Made by a program: the position numbers and the translations under genes. Shown here piece by piece: positions 42,612 to 49,890 of a stretch of 49,890 nt of DNA. Where the stretch lies: the NCBI GenBank assembly GCA_945877575.1, contig CAMDUE010000006.1, positions 96,767-146,656 on the forward strand, in the 5' to 3' direction. Within the stretch, counting starts at the first letter, position 1. Every line of letters begins with the position of its first letter. The stretch comes from Chitinophaga pinensis. GTDB lineage: Bacteria; Bacteroidota; Bacteroidia; NS11-12g; UBA955. Below the pieces are notes generated by a model. It was not told where the DNA came from, did not search any database, and saw only the letters and a program-made list of their open reading frames with translations.

Positions 42612-44305
42612 TGACTCTCCACGAAATTCATCAGTGAAGATACATATTGTGGCGAGAAATCAAAGCGAACACCTGCGGCAAGGTAAATTTCTGGAATGCT
42701 CTGAGTGTAACCTAATTTCATGAAATTGGTGTACCCTTGGAGGGCTTCCTCACGCGACTTTTCAACGTAGTTTTTCCAAATGCCTATGGCGCCCAATTGA
42801 GCAATGCCGTATTCAATGTAGTAGAAAGGTACTTCGAAAATGTGCAATTGACGGTGCCAAGAATGATTTTTTGCAAATTCTAAATCCGTGTAGTCAACCA
42901 AACCGGTTCCAAAACGCTCTTGAATTTGGTTCCAAGAAATCATTCTTTCAGTGCGAGTATGATTGGGGTTTTCATAGATCCAATGTTGGAAAGCATCAAC
43001 TGTAGCAATCCACGGAAGGGTATTGATCACCCCTTCAATTTGTTCCATTTTAGCCCTTTGTAGGTCTTCAGTTGAATCGAAATAATGTTGCCAACCTTCC
43101 ATGCTCAACAATTCCATACTCATCGAAGCAAGCTCAGCTACTTCGCTTGGAGTGTTTTTGAATGCGTTCAAAGGCAAAGGTGCCATCAAAAAGCTGTGAA
43201 TGGCATGCCCCGCTTCATGCACTAAGGTTTCAACGTCTCTCAAATTGCCGGTTGCGTTCATGAAAATGAAGGGCATATTGGTTTCGGCTAGAGGATAATT
43301 ATATCCGCCCGGTGCCTTGCCCACTCTGCTATCTAGGTCAAGCAATCCTTTTTCTTTCATAGTGGTTAAACACTGTGAAAAGAAAGGATCTAATTGGTCT
43401 AAATTCTTGATGCCTTTTTCCAAAAGGTCAGAACCGTTGCTAAAGGGTTTTAAAGCCGGTCTATTGAGAGGATCAACTGAGGTATCCCAAGGTTTGAGAA
43501 CCTCCAGTTTCATTTGATCTTTGCGTTTTTGCGTGACTTTTTGGGTGAGTGGAACTACATATTCTTCAATGGCCTTATGGAAATCTTTGCAATCTTGGGC
43601 TGTGTAATCGTATCTGCCTAATGCTGCAAACATGTAGTCGCGGTAATTTTCAAATCCAGCATTGAGTGCCATTTGATGTCTTTTTGCGACCATATGGTCA
43701 AAGATATCTTCCAGCTTTTCAGTGTCAACGGCACGGCGTTCTTGTATTTTTCTCCATGCTTTTTCTCGAAGATCTCTATCGGGTTCAAGTAAAAAGTTGG
43801 ATGCTTTTTGGAGGGTGATTTCTTCACCGTTCCATTCAATGCTCATACTACCTTGAACCGAGGAGTATTCTTGGGCCAAAGTGCTCAATTCAGATTGAAT
43901 TTCAATGTTTTCTTCTCTGAAGATTTCGATGGCTTTTCTAACTCCGCGGAAATAAATTTGGTGAGCAGTGCTTTGAGGATTGGATTCATTTTCGAGTTCC
44001 TGAGTGAAAGAGCAATCTGCAATTTTTCGATTGAGTTGATCTTCTAGTGGAGCCAACTGTGGTTGGATTTCCTGAACAAACTGAAGATACTTCGACTCGT
44101 GATCTTTGTTTTTAGTATCGCAAGTCATGCGAATGTATCTCCAGGCCATATCTTCCGAAATATGACTTTCGAGCTCACTAGCATCTTTTAGCCAATTTTC
44201 TAATTCGGTTACGCTGTTTATCGGTCTCTCAATAAGTTGATTAAAGAGTGAAACGACAGATTCAGCCGAATCAATTCGGAAATTCTCAGGAATAAATGAA
44301 GCCAT
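42602..44305 (-). CDS. M3-family oligoendopeptidase
   Basis: 567 residues. The zinc site HEAGHAIHSF has His363, Glu364 and His367; the third ligand Glu lies in SEVAELASMSMELLSME about 28 residues on, as in family M3. FHVDxSxRxGK-like substrate loops near residue 340 read GKAPGGYNYPLAETNMPFIFMN. C-terminal HxxxY region: FEVPFYYIEYGIAQLG. A cytoplasmic metallopeptidase cutting short oligopeptides, of the PepF type. No signal peptide. Confidence 0.9.
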   Translation of the reverse strand: MASFIPENFRIDSAESVVSLFNQLIERPINSVTELENWLKDASELESHISEDMAWRYIRMTCDTKNKDHESKYLQFVQEIQPQLAPLEDQLNRKIADCSFTQELENESNPQSTAHQIYFRGVRKAIEIFREENIEIQSELSTLAQEYSSVQGSMSIEWNGEEITLQKASNFLLEPDRDLREKAWRKIQERRAVDTEKLEDIFDHMVAKRHQMALNAGFENYRDYMFAALGRYDYTAQDCKDFHKAIEEYVVPLTQKVTQKRKDQMKLEVLKPWDTSVDPLNRPALKPFSNGSDLLEKGIKNLDQLDPFFSQCLTTMKEKGLLDLDSRVGKAPGGYNYPLAETNMPFIFMNATGNLRDVETLVHEAGHAIHSFLMAPLPLNAFKNTPSEVAELASMSMELLSMEGWQHYFDSTEDLQRAKMEQIEGVINTLPWIATVDAFQHWIYENPNHTRTERMISWNQIQERFGTGLVDYTDLEFAKNHSWHRQLHIFEVPFYYIEYGIAQLGAIGIWKNYVEKSREEALQGYTNFMKLGYTQSIPEIYLAAGVRFDFSPQYVSSLMNFVESQWN

Positions 44306-44316
44306 AGTAATTGGTA

Positions 44317-44871
44317 TTAGCTACCCATTTTGCGAGGAGTTGCAGTTTTTGCTTTCACTCCTGCGGAAGTTTTTGTAGCGGTTTTAACGGCTGACTTTGC
44401 AGCGGTTTTGCTCGCATCAGGTTTTGCTTTTGCAACTGGAGCATCTGAGTCAGTACCTTCTGCGCCTTCAGTTTCTTCTTCATGAAGTGTAGCGAAATCT
44501 AATTTATCTTTTAATAAGTGATACCAAGCACACAACTTTTTCATATCGCTTGGATACACTCTTTCGCGGTCATAGTTTGGCATAACCTTCGCCATAAACG
44601 CTTTAACTTCATCGTTGTCTGCCTTGCTGGTGGGAACGGCTTCACCTTTTTCTTCCAACGCTTTTACGTTTTGAAGTACTACTGCCAATTTAACCTCGCC
44701 TTCTTCTTCAAACATAGAGATGTCAGATAGAATGCTCACGCGTTGTCTAAGGTTGGTAGAGAACTTTTTGCCATCGGCCAAAGCTTCAAGTATTAAACCA
44801 GATTTGTTTTGTCCCAATATTTTGTGCAAGCCGGGCATTCCGGTTACTGAAACGATGTCTTTTAACTTCAT
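44317..44871 (-). CDS. DUF5606 protein with Ala/Lys-rich tail
   Basis: 184 residues from ATG 44869-44871. MKLKDIVSVTGMPGLHKILGQNKSGLILEAL, read in parts, is the DUF5606 opening; later MPNYDRERVYPSDMKKLCAWYHLL is the second conserved part. Past residue 145 comes a low-complexity tail rich in Ala, Lys and Thr (KTAAKSAVKTATKTSAG), similar to histone H1-like tails, so nucleic-acid contact is possible but unproven. Function unknown. It lies 11 bases upstream of the oligopeptidase gene on the same strand. Confidence 0.8.
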   Translation of the reverse strand: MKLKDIVSVTGMPGLHKILGQNKSGLILEALADGKKFSTNLRQRVSILSDISMFEEEGEVKLAVVLQNVKALEEKGEAVPTSKADNDEVKAFMAKVMPNYDRERVYPSDMKKLCAWYHLLKDKLDFATLHEEETEGAEGTDSDAPVAKAKPDASKTAAKSAVKTATKTSAGVKAKTATPRKMGS

Positions 44872-44905
44872 AGAAATGCAAATTTCCACAAATAGTAGTA
44901 GATTA

Positions 44906-45208
44906 TCAAGTACGAGAGTGTTGTTTTCGGGTATGAACTTTTTGAAATTCCCTCAGAAGTACTGCTTTTGCCATATTTTCATGGGTATCACCGCCCATTT
45001 TTTGGACGAATTTGTACTGTTTCTCAGTGAGGTCAACTCTGAAAACTATCTTCATCCAGTCTGAGTTTCGTTGAGTTCTTAGGTTTTCTACGGCCAATAA
45101 TAGTTCTGGTAACAGAGAGGCTAAATCGGTGTAATTGTCCCCCGAAAAAAGAAAGCCCGCTATCCCAAAATCTTTTTCAATTTGCATCCTAATTTCCTCG
45201 AGATACAT
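44906..45208 (-). CDS. Small conserved-looking protein of unknown function
   Basis: 100 residues from the ATG at 45206-45208 (MYLEEIRMQIEKDFG). Two amphipathic helices frame a central IVFRVDLTEKQ strand, and the tail ENMAKAVLLREFQKVHTRK is helical and basic. The pattern 'YRVDI-x-E...LA-x-x-I-x-x-RE-x-QKV' occurs in small Bacteroidota proteins that I remember only as hypothetical. The frame extends upstream to 45409, but that part is antisense to hldD and unlikely to be real; GTG codons at 45272-45280 are less likely starts. It is divergent from hldD. Confidence 0.5.
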   Translation of the reverse strand: MYLEEIRMQIEKDFGIAGFLFSGDNYTDLASLLPELLLAVENLRTQRNSDWMKIVFRVDLTEKQYKFVQKMGGDTHENMAKAVLLREFQKVHTRKQHSRT

Positions 45209-45292
45209 TGGGCTAACCAACTGTAAATTTAAATCATCGGGTGGATTATTGGGGATATCTAAGGGATGTTTCACACACACGAATTTAATGCC

Positions 45293-45300
45293 TATTTTTG
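45293..45300 (+). promoter_or_regulatory. -7 promoter element of hldD
   Basis: TATTTTTG-TTTC-ATG: the element ends four bases before the start codon. No clear -33 TTTG at the usual distance. Confidence 0.45.
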
Positions 45301-45304
45301 TTTC

Positions 45305-46282
45305 ATGATCATTGTTACGGGTGCTTGCGGATTTATTGGCTCTGCTCTTTTGGGAAAACTTCAGGAACTTGGTTACGGCGAATTGATTGCTGTAGATGAT
45401 TTTAGCCACACTTCAAAACTTCCCAATTTGGAAAACAAGAAACTGAAGGCCCGAATTGATAGAGAAGAATTTCCTGATTGGTTGGATGAACATGCTCAGA
45501 AAGTGCAATTTGTATTTCATATTGGAGCAAGAACCAGGACCAATGAATTTGATTGGGATGTTCTAAATCACTTAAACGTAGATTATTCTAAACGACTTTG
45601 GAATACATGTACCCAGTTTTCTATTCCTTTGATTTACGCCAGCTCGGCAGCCACTTATGGTAGCGGTGAATTTGGATTTGATGATAGTCCAGAGGGTAGG
45701 AGTCGTTTAAAGCCCATGAATCCCTATGGCGAGAGCAAGCAGTTGTTCGACCTTTGGGCGGAAGAAAAAGCGGCTGAAGGCCTGCACCCTCCATTTTGGG
45801 CTGGTTTTAAGTTTTTCAATGTCTTTGGCCCAAATGAATATCACAAGGGAAGAATGGCCAGTGTGGTTTTTCATGCCTTCAATCAGATCAAGGAAAAAGG
45901 CGAAGTTTCCTTGTTCAAAAGCTATAGAGATGATTACCAAGATGGCGGACAACGCCGAGATTTTGTATACGTGAAAGACGTTTTAAGCGTTCTGATTCAT
46001 TTTATGGAAAATCGAAAAAATTCGGGAATTTATAATTTGGGAAGCGGGCAAGCTCACACTTTTTTAGAATTGGCAACCGCGGTTTTTGAAGCTTTAAATC
46101 AAGTTCCCAATATTCAATATGTTGAAATGCCCGAAGACATTAGAGGTAATTATCAATATTTCACCGAGGCATCCATGAATAGGGTTAAAAACGCAGGTTA
46201 TTCAGACTCATTTTGGGATTTTGACCAAGCAATCAAAGATTATGTTACTGGCTATTTAGAGCACCAATGCGCCGTGTATTAA
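45305..46282 (+). CDS. hldD: ADP-L-glycero-D-manno-heptose 6-epimerase
   Basis: 325 residues from ATG 45305. The NADP-binding loop TGACGFIGS is at residues 5-13, the catalytic YxxxK in PYGESK (Tyr141, Lys145), and the preceding Ser in YASSAATYG. FHIGARTRTNEFDWDVL and FKFFNVFGPNEYHKGRMASV are characteristic of HldD/RfaD. It makes the heptose precursor of lipopolysaccharide inner core. Upstream in-frame Met codons overlap the promoter and are rejected. The histidine kinase gene starts inside its last codons (16-base overlap). Confidence 0.92.
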   Translation: MIIVTGACGFIGSALLGKLQELGYGELIAVDDFSHTSKLPNLENKKLKARIDREEFPDWLDEHAQKVQFVFHIGARTRTNEFDWDVLNHLNVDYSKRLWNTCTQFSIPLIYASSAATYGSGEFGFDDSPEGRSRLKPMNPYGESKQLFDLWAEEKAAEGLHPPFWAGFKFFNVFGPNEYHKGRMASVVFHAFNQIKEKGEVSLFKSYRDDYQDGGQRRDFVYVKDVLSVLIHFMENRKNSGIYNLGSGQAHTFLELATAVFEALNQVPNIQYVEMPEDIRGNYQYFTEASMNRVKNAGYSDSFWDFDQAIKDYVTGYLEHQCAVY

Positions 46283-49200
46283 ACATATTGGGTGTTGTTT
46301 TAAGAGCTATAGGCTTGAATCTATTGGTCTTAGGATTTTGGCTCAATTCAGACGAATATAGCGGTGAACCAAACTCTCAGAAAATCATTGATCAAGCACA
46401 ACTAGAAATTCTTGATGCCGATGAATTGATCACAACTCTAAAAGACTCATTTGGGCAAGCCAAGTCTTTTATGCCTTGGTTGGATAAACTTAAAAGTAAA
46501 GATTTAGAGGCATTTTTGTTTTATCAAGGAAAGCCCATTGAGTGGACATGCCAAGATTTTCAGGTTAGTCCCCAATTGGGCAATCAGTTTGGATTTATTA
46601 ATCAAAATGGAGTTTATCTTGCAACTTGGAACCTGGAAATCAATAATTATACCTATGTTTTTGTCTTAAATGCATTCAATTCCAACTTTCCACAAATTCA
46701 ATCAAAAACTGCCATCATTAATGGCATTGAAGTAGTTGTTTCTAGTGATTCGTTCTCAAATGCCAAAGACTTAAATGTCCAGATTAGAACCCTCGACCCT
46801 TTAAAAAGAGAACCTAAATCATTTGATTTTTATGTAAAAATCAACCGTGTAAATAACCCCGTTTGGGATGATTTACTTTTGTTGCTTGGTTGGATATTTT
46901 TAACGGCAGGTATTTATTGTTTATCTGTATTAAAAAATTCTCTGTGGCGAAGAATTCCTATAAGTGCTTTGTTATGGATGATCTTTGCTCTGGGTATTTC
47001 AAACGGAGTTGTAGGTCAGAGTTTGTCCCAATTTAGATTGTTTTCTCCCGATGTTTTTTCACCTACCCCTCTTTTAAATACTCTCGGTGTATCAATAATT
47101 TGGTCGTTGATTGGTTTATGGTTGGTTCGAAATTTAAAAGTATACCGAAATGAACTAACCAATACCGCACCGGTATTGATTTTGTTGTTGAGGTGGGCCT
47201 TATTGCTTTTGGCGGGAACTATATTGTTTTACAGCGCAGATTTATCTGCTTACATTATTCATAGTACACACATAGCGTTTGATTTTTCTAAACTTCTACT
47301 GATAGATTACATGTCGGTATTGTCTCTTTTACTGATTATCATCATGTTGGCTTCAGCACTTGTGATATTGGATTTTGTCATTCATACCGGAAAATCAAAT
47401 TGGAGTTTGTTCACTTCAGGATTCATTTTTTCAAGTATTGTGGTGTACAAAGATCCATTCATTGGTGCATTGTTGCTTTTGTTCTTATTGATTTGGTTGG
47501 GACATCAAACTTGGAATAATTTGGGTTTTCCAGGAATTCGCCGATGGCTTGAAATTATCTTGCCAGCCCTTTTTATCAGTGCGGTAATTAAAGGTGAATT
47601 GGTGAAAAAAGAACGATTACAACAAGAATTACTCGCCAAAAACCTAGTAGTTAAGTACGATGATTTTGTAAATGGACTTTTGCTGGATATTGAGAATTCA
47701 TTCAATACTGACTTAGCGGTCTTGCATTTCATTACTGGAAATTCTGAAACCGAAAAAGCCCAACTGGTAGAGAATTTAAGGACTCAGTATTTTTCAGAAT
47801 TAAACGATCAATTTGAATTTGAGGTTTTTGATTTTAACGATTCCGGAAAGAACTTTAGAATTCAGAACTCACTTGATTTATCAGCACTTAATTCTCTTTT
47901 CAACAGCGATGGCTCGCTCCAAATCACTCCTCATTTTGTTCAAATCACCGAAAGAAGATTGAGAGGGGCATACGTAGGAAGATTTCCGGTTTATAAAGAC
48001 AGCCAATTTTCTGCACTTTATTTTACCCTTTTGACACCCAAAAGTCTTGAAAACAACGGACAATTATCTGATCAAATTAAACCATCCGAAGTTGAAAAAT
48101 TGAGAGACGAGAATTCATTTAGTTATGCCATTTACAACCGAGATAGACTGAGTAAAAATACCGGGTCGTTTGAATATCCTCTTCAAAGTCCCTTTGGAAA
48201 CACAAACGGTTTTATTCAAAAAGGAAAAAATAGGCATTTTGTCTTGTATGATTCTTTTAATAACCAAGTAGTTGTGACCGATACAGCAAATGGTTTGCTG
48301 CATGAAACGTTTCAATTCACCCTCTTTATTTTAGGCGGATTTTTAATCTACTTCTTTATTTACTGGGTGGTTTGGATTGAGAAGTGGGTATTTTTAAAAG
48401 CGGGATTAGCTAACGATACGATGCCTACCAGTCATTGGTTGATTTCTAAAAAACTCCAACTTTATATGACCTGGCTATTGATGTTGATATTTATCATCGT
48501 ATTGACGGTGACAGTCAACTTTTTTATATCCAAAAATACGTTGGCTCAACAGCAAGATTTATTGAGGAAAACCACCAATATTGCAACAAAAATAAGCTCT
48601 CAAATCAGTTTAGATCAACTCGAAAATAAATATGAAGTAGGTTTGGTGTATGATCTATCCGAAGCATACGGTGCTGATATAAATGTTTTTGACAGATACG
48701 GACAATTGATTGTTTCTACCCATAATGCGTTCTTCCGTGATCGATTCAGAGGGAATTTGATGAATCCAGCGGTATACAGAGATTTCAATGCCGGAAAACA
48801 GAATGCGATTTTGGCCGAAGAGAAAATTTCTGATCTCGAATATTTATCTGCATACTCCGTAATCAACGATAATGATCTGAATATTAGAGGATTTGTTAAT
48901 GTGCCGTATTATTCAAATCGAAACGATTTGTACAATGAGATATCCAACTTTGTAGTGGCTATCATCAATCTATTCGCGTTAATTTTCGCAGCTTCTTTGA
49001 TTTTAACGAACGTGGTTTCTAAGAGAATCTCTGAACCTTTGTTGCTGATTGGGTCAAAACTAGCGAAAACAAAATTAGGTCAACGAAATCAACCCATTCA
49101 GTGGGAGGGCGAAGATGAAATTGGTCAATTAGTTTCAGAATATAACCGGATGTTGGCTCAATTAGATGAAAGTCTAAACAAATTAGCGGCTACCGAAAGG

Positions 49201-49878
49201 GAAGGAGCGTGGAGAGAAATGGCCAAACAAGTTGCCCATGAAATTAAAAATCCTCTGACTCCCATGCGTCTGTCATTGCAACATCTGCAATATTCAATGA
49301 ATCGCGGCGATGATAATCTCAAAGAGAAAATCTCAAAAACAGCAGACTTGTTGATTCGTCAAATTGATTCATTAAGCAATATGGCCGAAGAATTTAGCTC
49401 ATTTGCAAAGATGCCAGAACCCAAATTAGAGCCAACCGATATTACTCAAGTGCTAGCCGATGCCATTGCATTGAATGAGCGTGAGATGGGTTTCAGTATT
49501 GAAGCAGATTTATGTGAATCAGAAATTGAAATCTTAGCAGATGCCCACCAATTGGTTCGAGTATTTAACAATCTGCTAAAAAATGCCATTCAAGCCATCC
49601 CCGATGACAGAAAAGGTAAAATCCAAGTGGTTCAAACTCTATCACCCAATAATGGGAAAGTCATCATCAAAGTAAAAGATAATGGTAAAGGAATTCCTCC
49701 GGAATTATTCAATAAAATCTTCTCTCCCAATTTCAGTACCAAAAATTCTGGTATGGGCTTAGGATTGGCCATCACCCGTAAAATTGTTGAGCAATTTAGC
49801 GGATCTATAGATTTTGAAACAAAATTAGACGAGGGCACCACCTTTACTCTGGTATTTCCAACCAGGGCTTCGACCTGA
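46267..49878 (+). CDS. NtrY-like membrane sensor histidine kinase
   Basis: 1203 residues. The N-terminal half has about nine hydrophobic segments (first at residues 4-25, a cluster at 200-450) and long extracytoplasmic parts. Two further helices flank a second sensor region at about residues 690-920. A HAMP-like segment (VVSKRISEPLLLIGSKLAKTK) then leads to EGEDEIGQLVSEYNRML. The dimerisation helix AKQVAHEIKNPLTPMRLSLQ has the phospho-acceptor His991; N box LLKNAIQAI, G1 VKDNGKGIP and G2 SGMGLGLAI follow. HEIKNPLTP resembles NtrY. The cognate regulator is not in the window. The unusually large sensor part has no domain I can name. Confidence 0.88.
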   Translation: MRRVLNILGVVLRAIGLNLLVLGFWLNSDEYSGEPNSQKIIDQAQLEILDADELITTLKDSFGQAKSFMPWLDKLKSKDLEAFLFYQGKPIEWTCQDFQVSPQLGNQFGFINQNGVYLATWNLEINNYTYVFVLNAFNSNFPQIQSKTAIINGIEVVVSSDSFSNAKDLNVQIRTLDPLKREPKSFDFYVKINRVNNPVWDDLLLLLGWIFLTAGIYCLSVLKNSLWRRIPISALLWMIFALGISNGVVGQSLSQFRLFSPDVFSPTPLLNTLGVSIIWSLIGLWLVRNLKVYRNELTNTAPVLILLLRWALLLLAGTILFYSADLSAYIIHSTHIAFDFSKLLLIDYMSVLSLLLIIIMLASALVILDFVIHTGKSNWSLFTSGFIFSSIVVYKDPFIGALLLLFLLIWLGHQTWNNLGFPGIRRWLEIILPALFISAVIKGELVKKERLQQELLAKNLVVKYDDFVNGLLLDIENSFNTDLAVLHFITGNSETEKAQLVENLRTQYFSELNDQFEFEVFDFNDSGKNFRIQNSLDLSALNSLFNSDGSLQITPHFVQITERRLRGAYVGRFPVYKDSQFSALYFTLLTPKSLENNGQLSDQIKPSEVEKLRDENSFSYAIYNRDRLSKNTGSFEYPLQSPFGNTNGFIQKGKNRHFVLYDSFNNQVVVTDTANGLLHETFQFTLFILGGFLIYFFIYWVVWIEKWVFLKAGLANDTMPTSHWLISKKLQLYMTWLLMLIFIIVLTVTVNFFISKNTLAQQQDLLRKTTNIATKISSQISLDQLENKYEVGLVYDLSEAYGADINVFDRYGQLIVSTHNAFFRDRFRGNLMNPAVYRDFNAGKQNAILAEEKISDLEYLSAYSVINDNDLNIRGFVNVPYYSNRNDLYNEISNFVVAIINLFALIFAASLILTNVVSKRISEPLLLIGSKLAKTKLGQRNQPIQWEGEDEIGQLVSEYNRMLAQLDESLNKLAATEREGAWREMAKQVAHEIKNPLTPMRLSLQHLQYSMNRGDDNLKEKISKTADLLIRQIDSLSNMAEEFSSFAKMPEPKLEPTDITQVLADAIALNEREMGFSIEADLCESEIEILADAHQLVRVFNNLLKNAIQAIPDDRKGKIQVVQTLSPNNGKVIIKVKDNGKGIPPELFNKIFSPNFSTKNSGMGLGLAITRKIVEQFSGSIDFETKLDEGTTFTLVFPTRAST

Positions 49879-49890
49879 TTAACGGCGACT

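Noticed and set aside
45209-45409. N-terminal extension of the small gene at 44906
   Set aside because: It is antisense to the hldD start region and shows no domain pattern; a start at 45208 gives a compact protein.

Overview
The window reads as chromosomal DNA of a Bacteroidota bacterium, most likely a Flavobacteriales-type lineage. Evidence: AT-rich genes with almost no Shine-Dalgarno sequences, repeated -7 promoter elements of the form TAnnTTTG/TAnnTTCG, frequent TTG starts, and family content typical of the phylum: DUF4271, DUF3078, DUF5606, the THUMP-like/PG_1098 methyltransferase, the bacillithiol-associated protein YtxJ, and a mevalonate isoprenoid operon with a GYDIA-type GHMP kinase. 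Assignments come from reading translations and motifs by eye; no database search was run. I saw no rRNA, tRNA, CRISPR array or intact mobile element.

Layout. 1-5.1 kb: hemW (cut by the window edge), DUF4271 membrane protein, hemD, a THUMP-like methyltransferase, a 39-residue lipoprotein that appears unannotated, then the tightly packed ytxJ-thioesterase-smpB unit. 5.1-5.9 kb: a PIN toxin/antitoxin pair with an inverted repeat at its promoter. 5.9-11.5 kb: menD, a metallo-beta-lactamase-fold hydrolase, lpd and typA, all on the minus strand. 11.5-14.3 kb: an accessory patch with a heptad repeat array, a broken PepSY-like fragment, a 5' stub of hsdM behind dinD (remnant of a type I restriction-modification locus), a DUF1287 protein and a MazF/PemK-type toxin-antitoxin pair. 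14.3-20.2 kb: prfC, DUF3078, sucC, a LolD-like ABC ATPase and a CsgG/TolB-like protein fused to a possible barrel. 20.3-29.4 kb: HTH regulator, recQ, two glycosyltransferases, a large TPR protein and a membrane-anchored coiled-coil protein. 29.5-41.3 kb: a long plus-strand series: rfbC, tryptophan 2,3-dioxygenase, MazG-like pyrophosphohydrolase, the mevalonate block (fni, mvaA, GYDIA kinase, mvaD, mevalonate kinase), a UbiA prenyltransferase, priA, hppD. 41.5-49.9 kb: PIG-V-like mannosyltransferase, M3 oligopeptidase, DUF5606, a small unknown, hldD and a 1203-residue NtrY-like histidine kinase.

The most unusual feature is a family of four degenerate but strictly 7-bp-phased tandem arrays (11554-11672, 15898-16051, 18957-19075, 41329-41524). 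Three of them fill the whole gap between convergent genes, and in each of these three a repeat unit supplies the stop codon of a neighbouring gene. Three of the four also carry long runs of GGG every 7 bp, the pattern of a G-quadruplex former. A second recurring pattern is a -7 promoter element only 4-7 nt before the start codon (hemW, MBL hydrolase, TPR protein, fni, hppD, hldD and possibly DUF1287), which suggests leaderless transcripts.

Functionally, the mevalonate genes lead from HMG-CoA to IPP/DMAPP and then to a prenyltransferase in the same unit. hemW and hemD serve heme biosynthesis, menD menaquinone, lpd and sucC the 2-oxoacid/TCA steps. kynA and hppD open tryptophan and tyrosine breakdown. 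rfbC, hldD and the glycosyltransferases point to surface polysaccharide.
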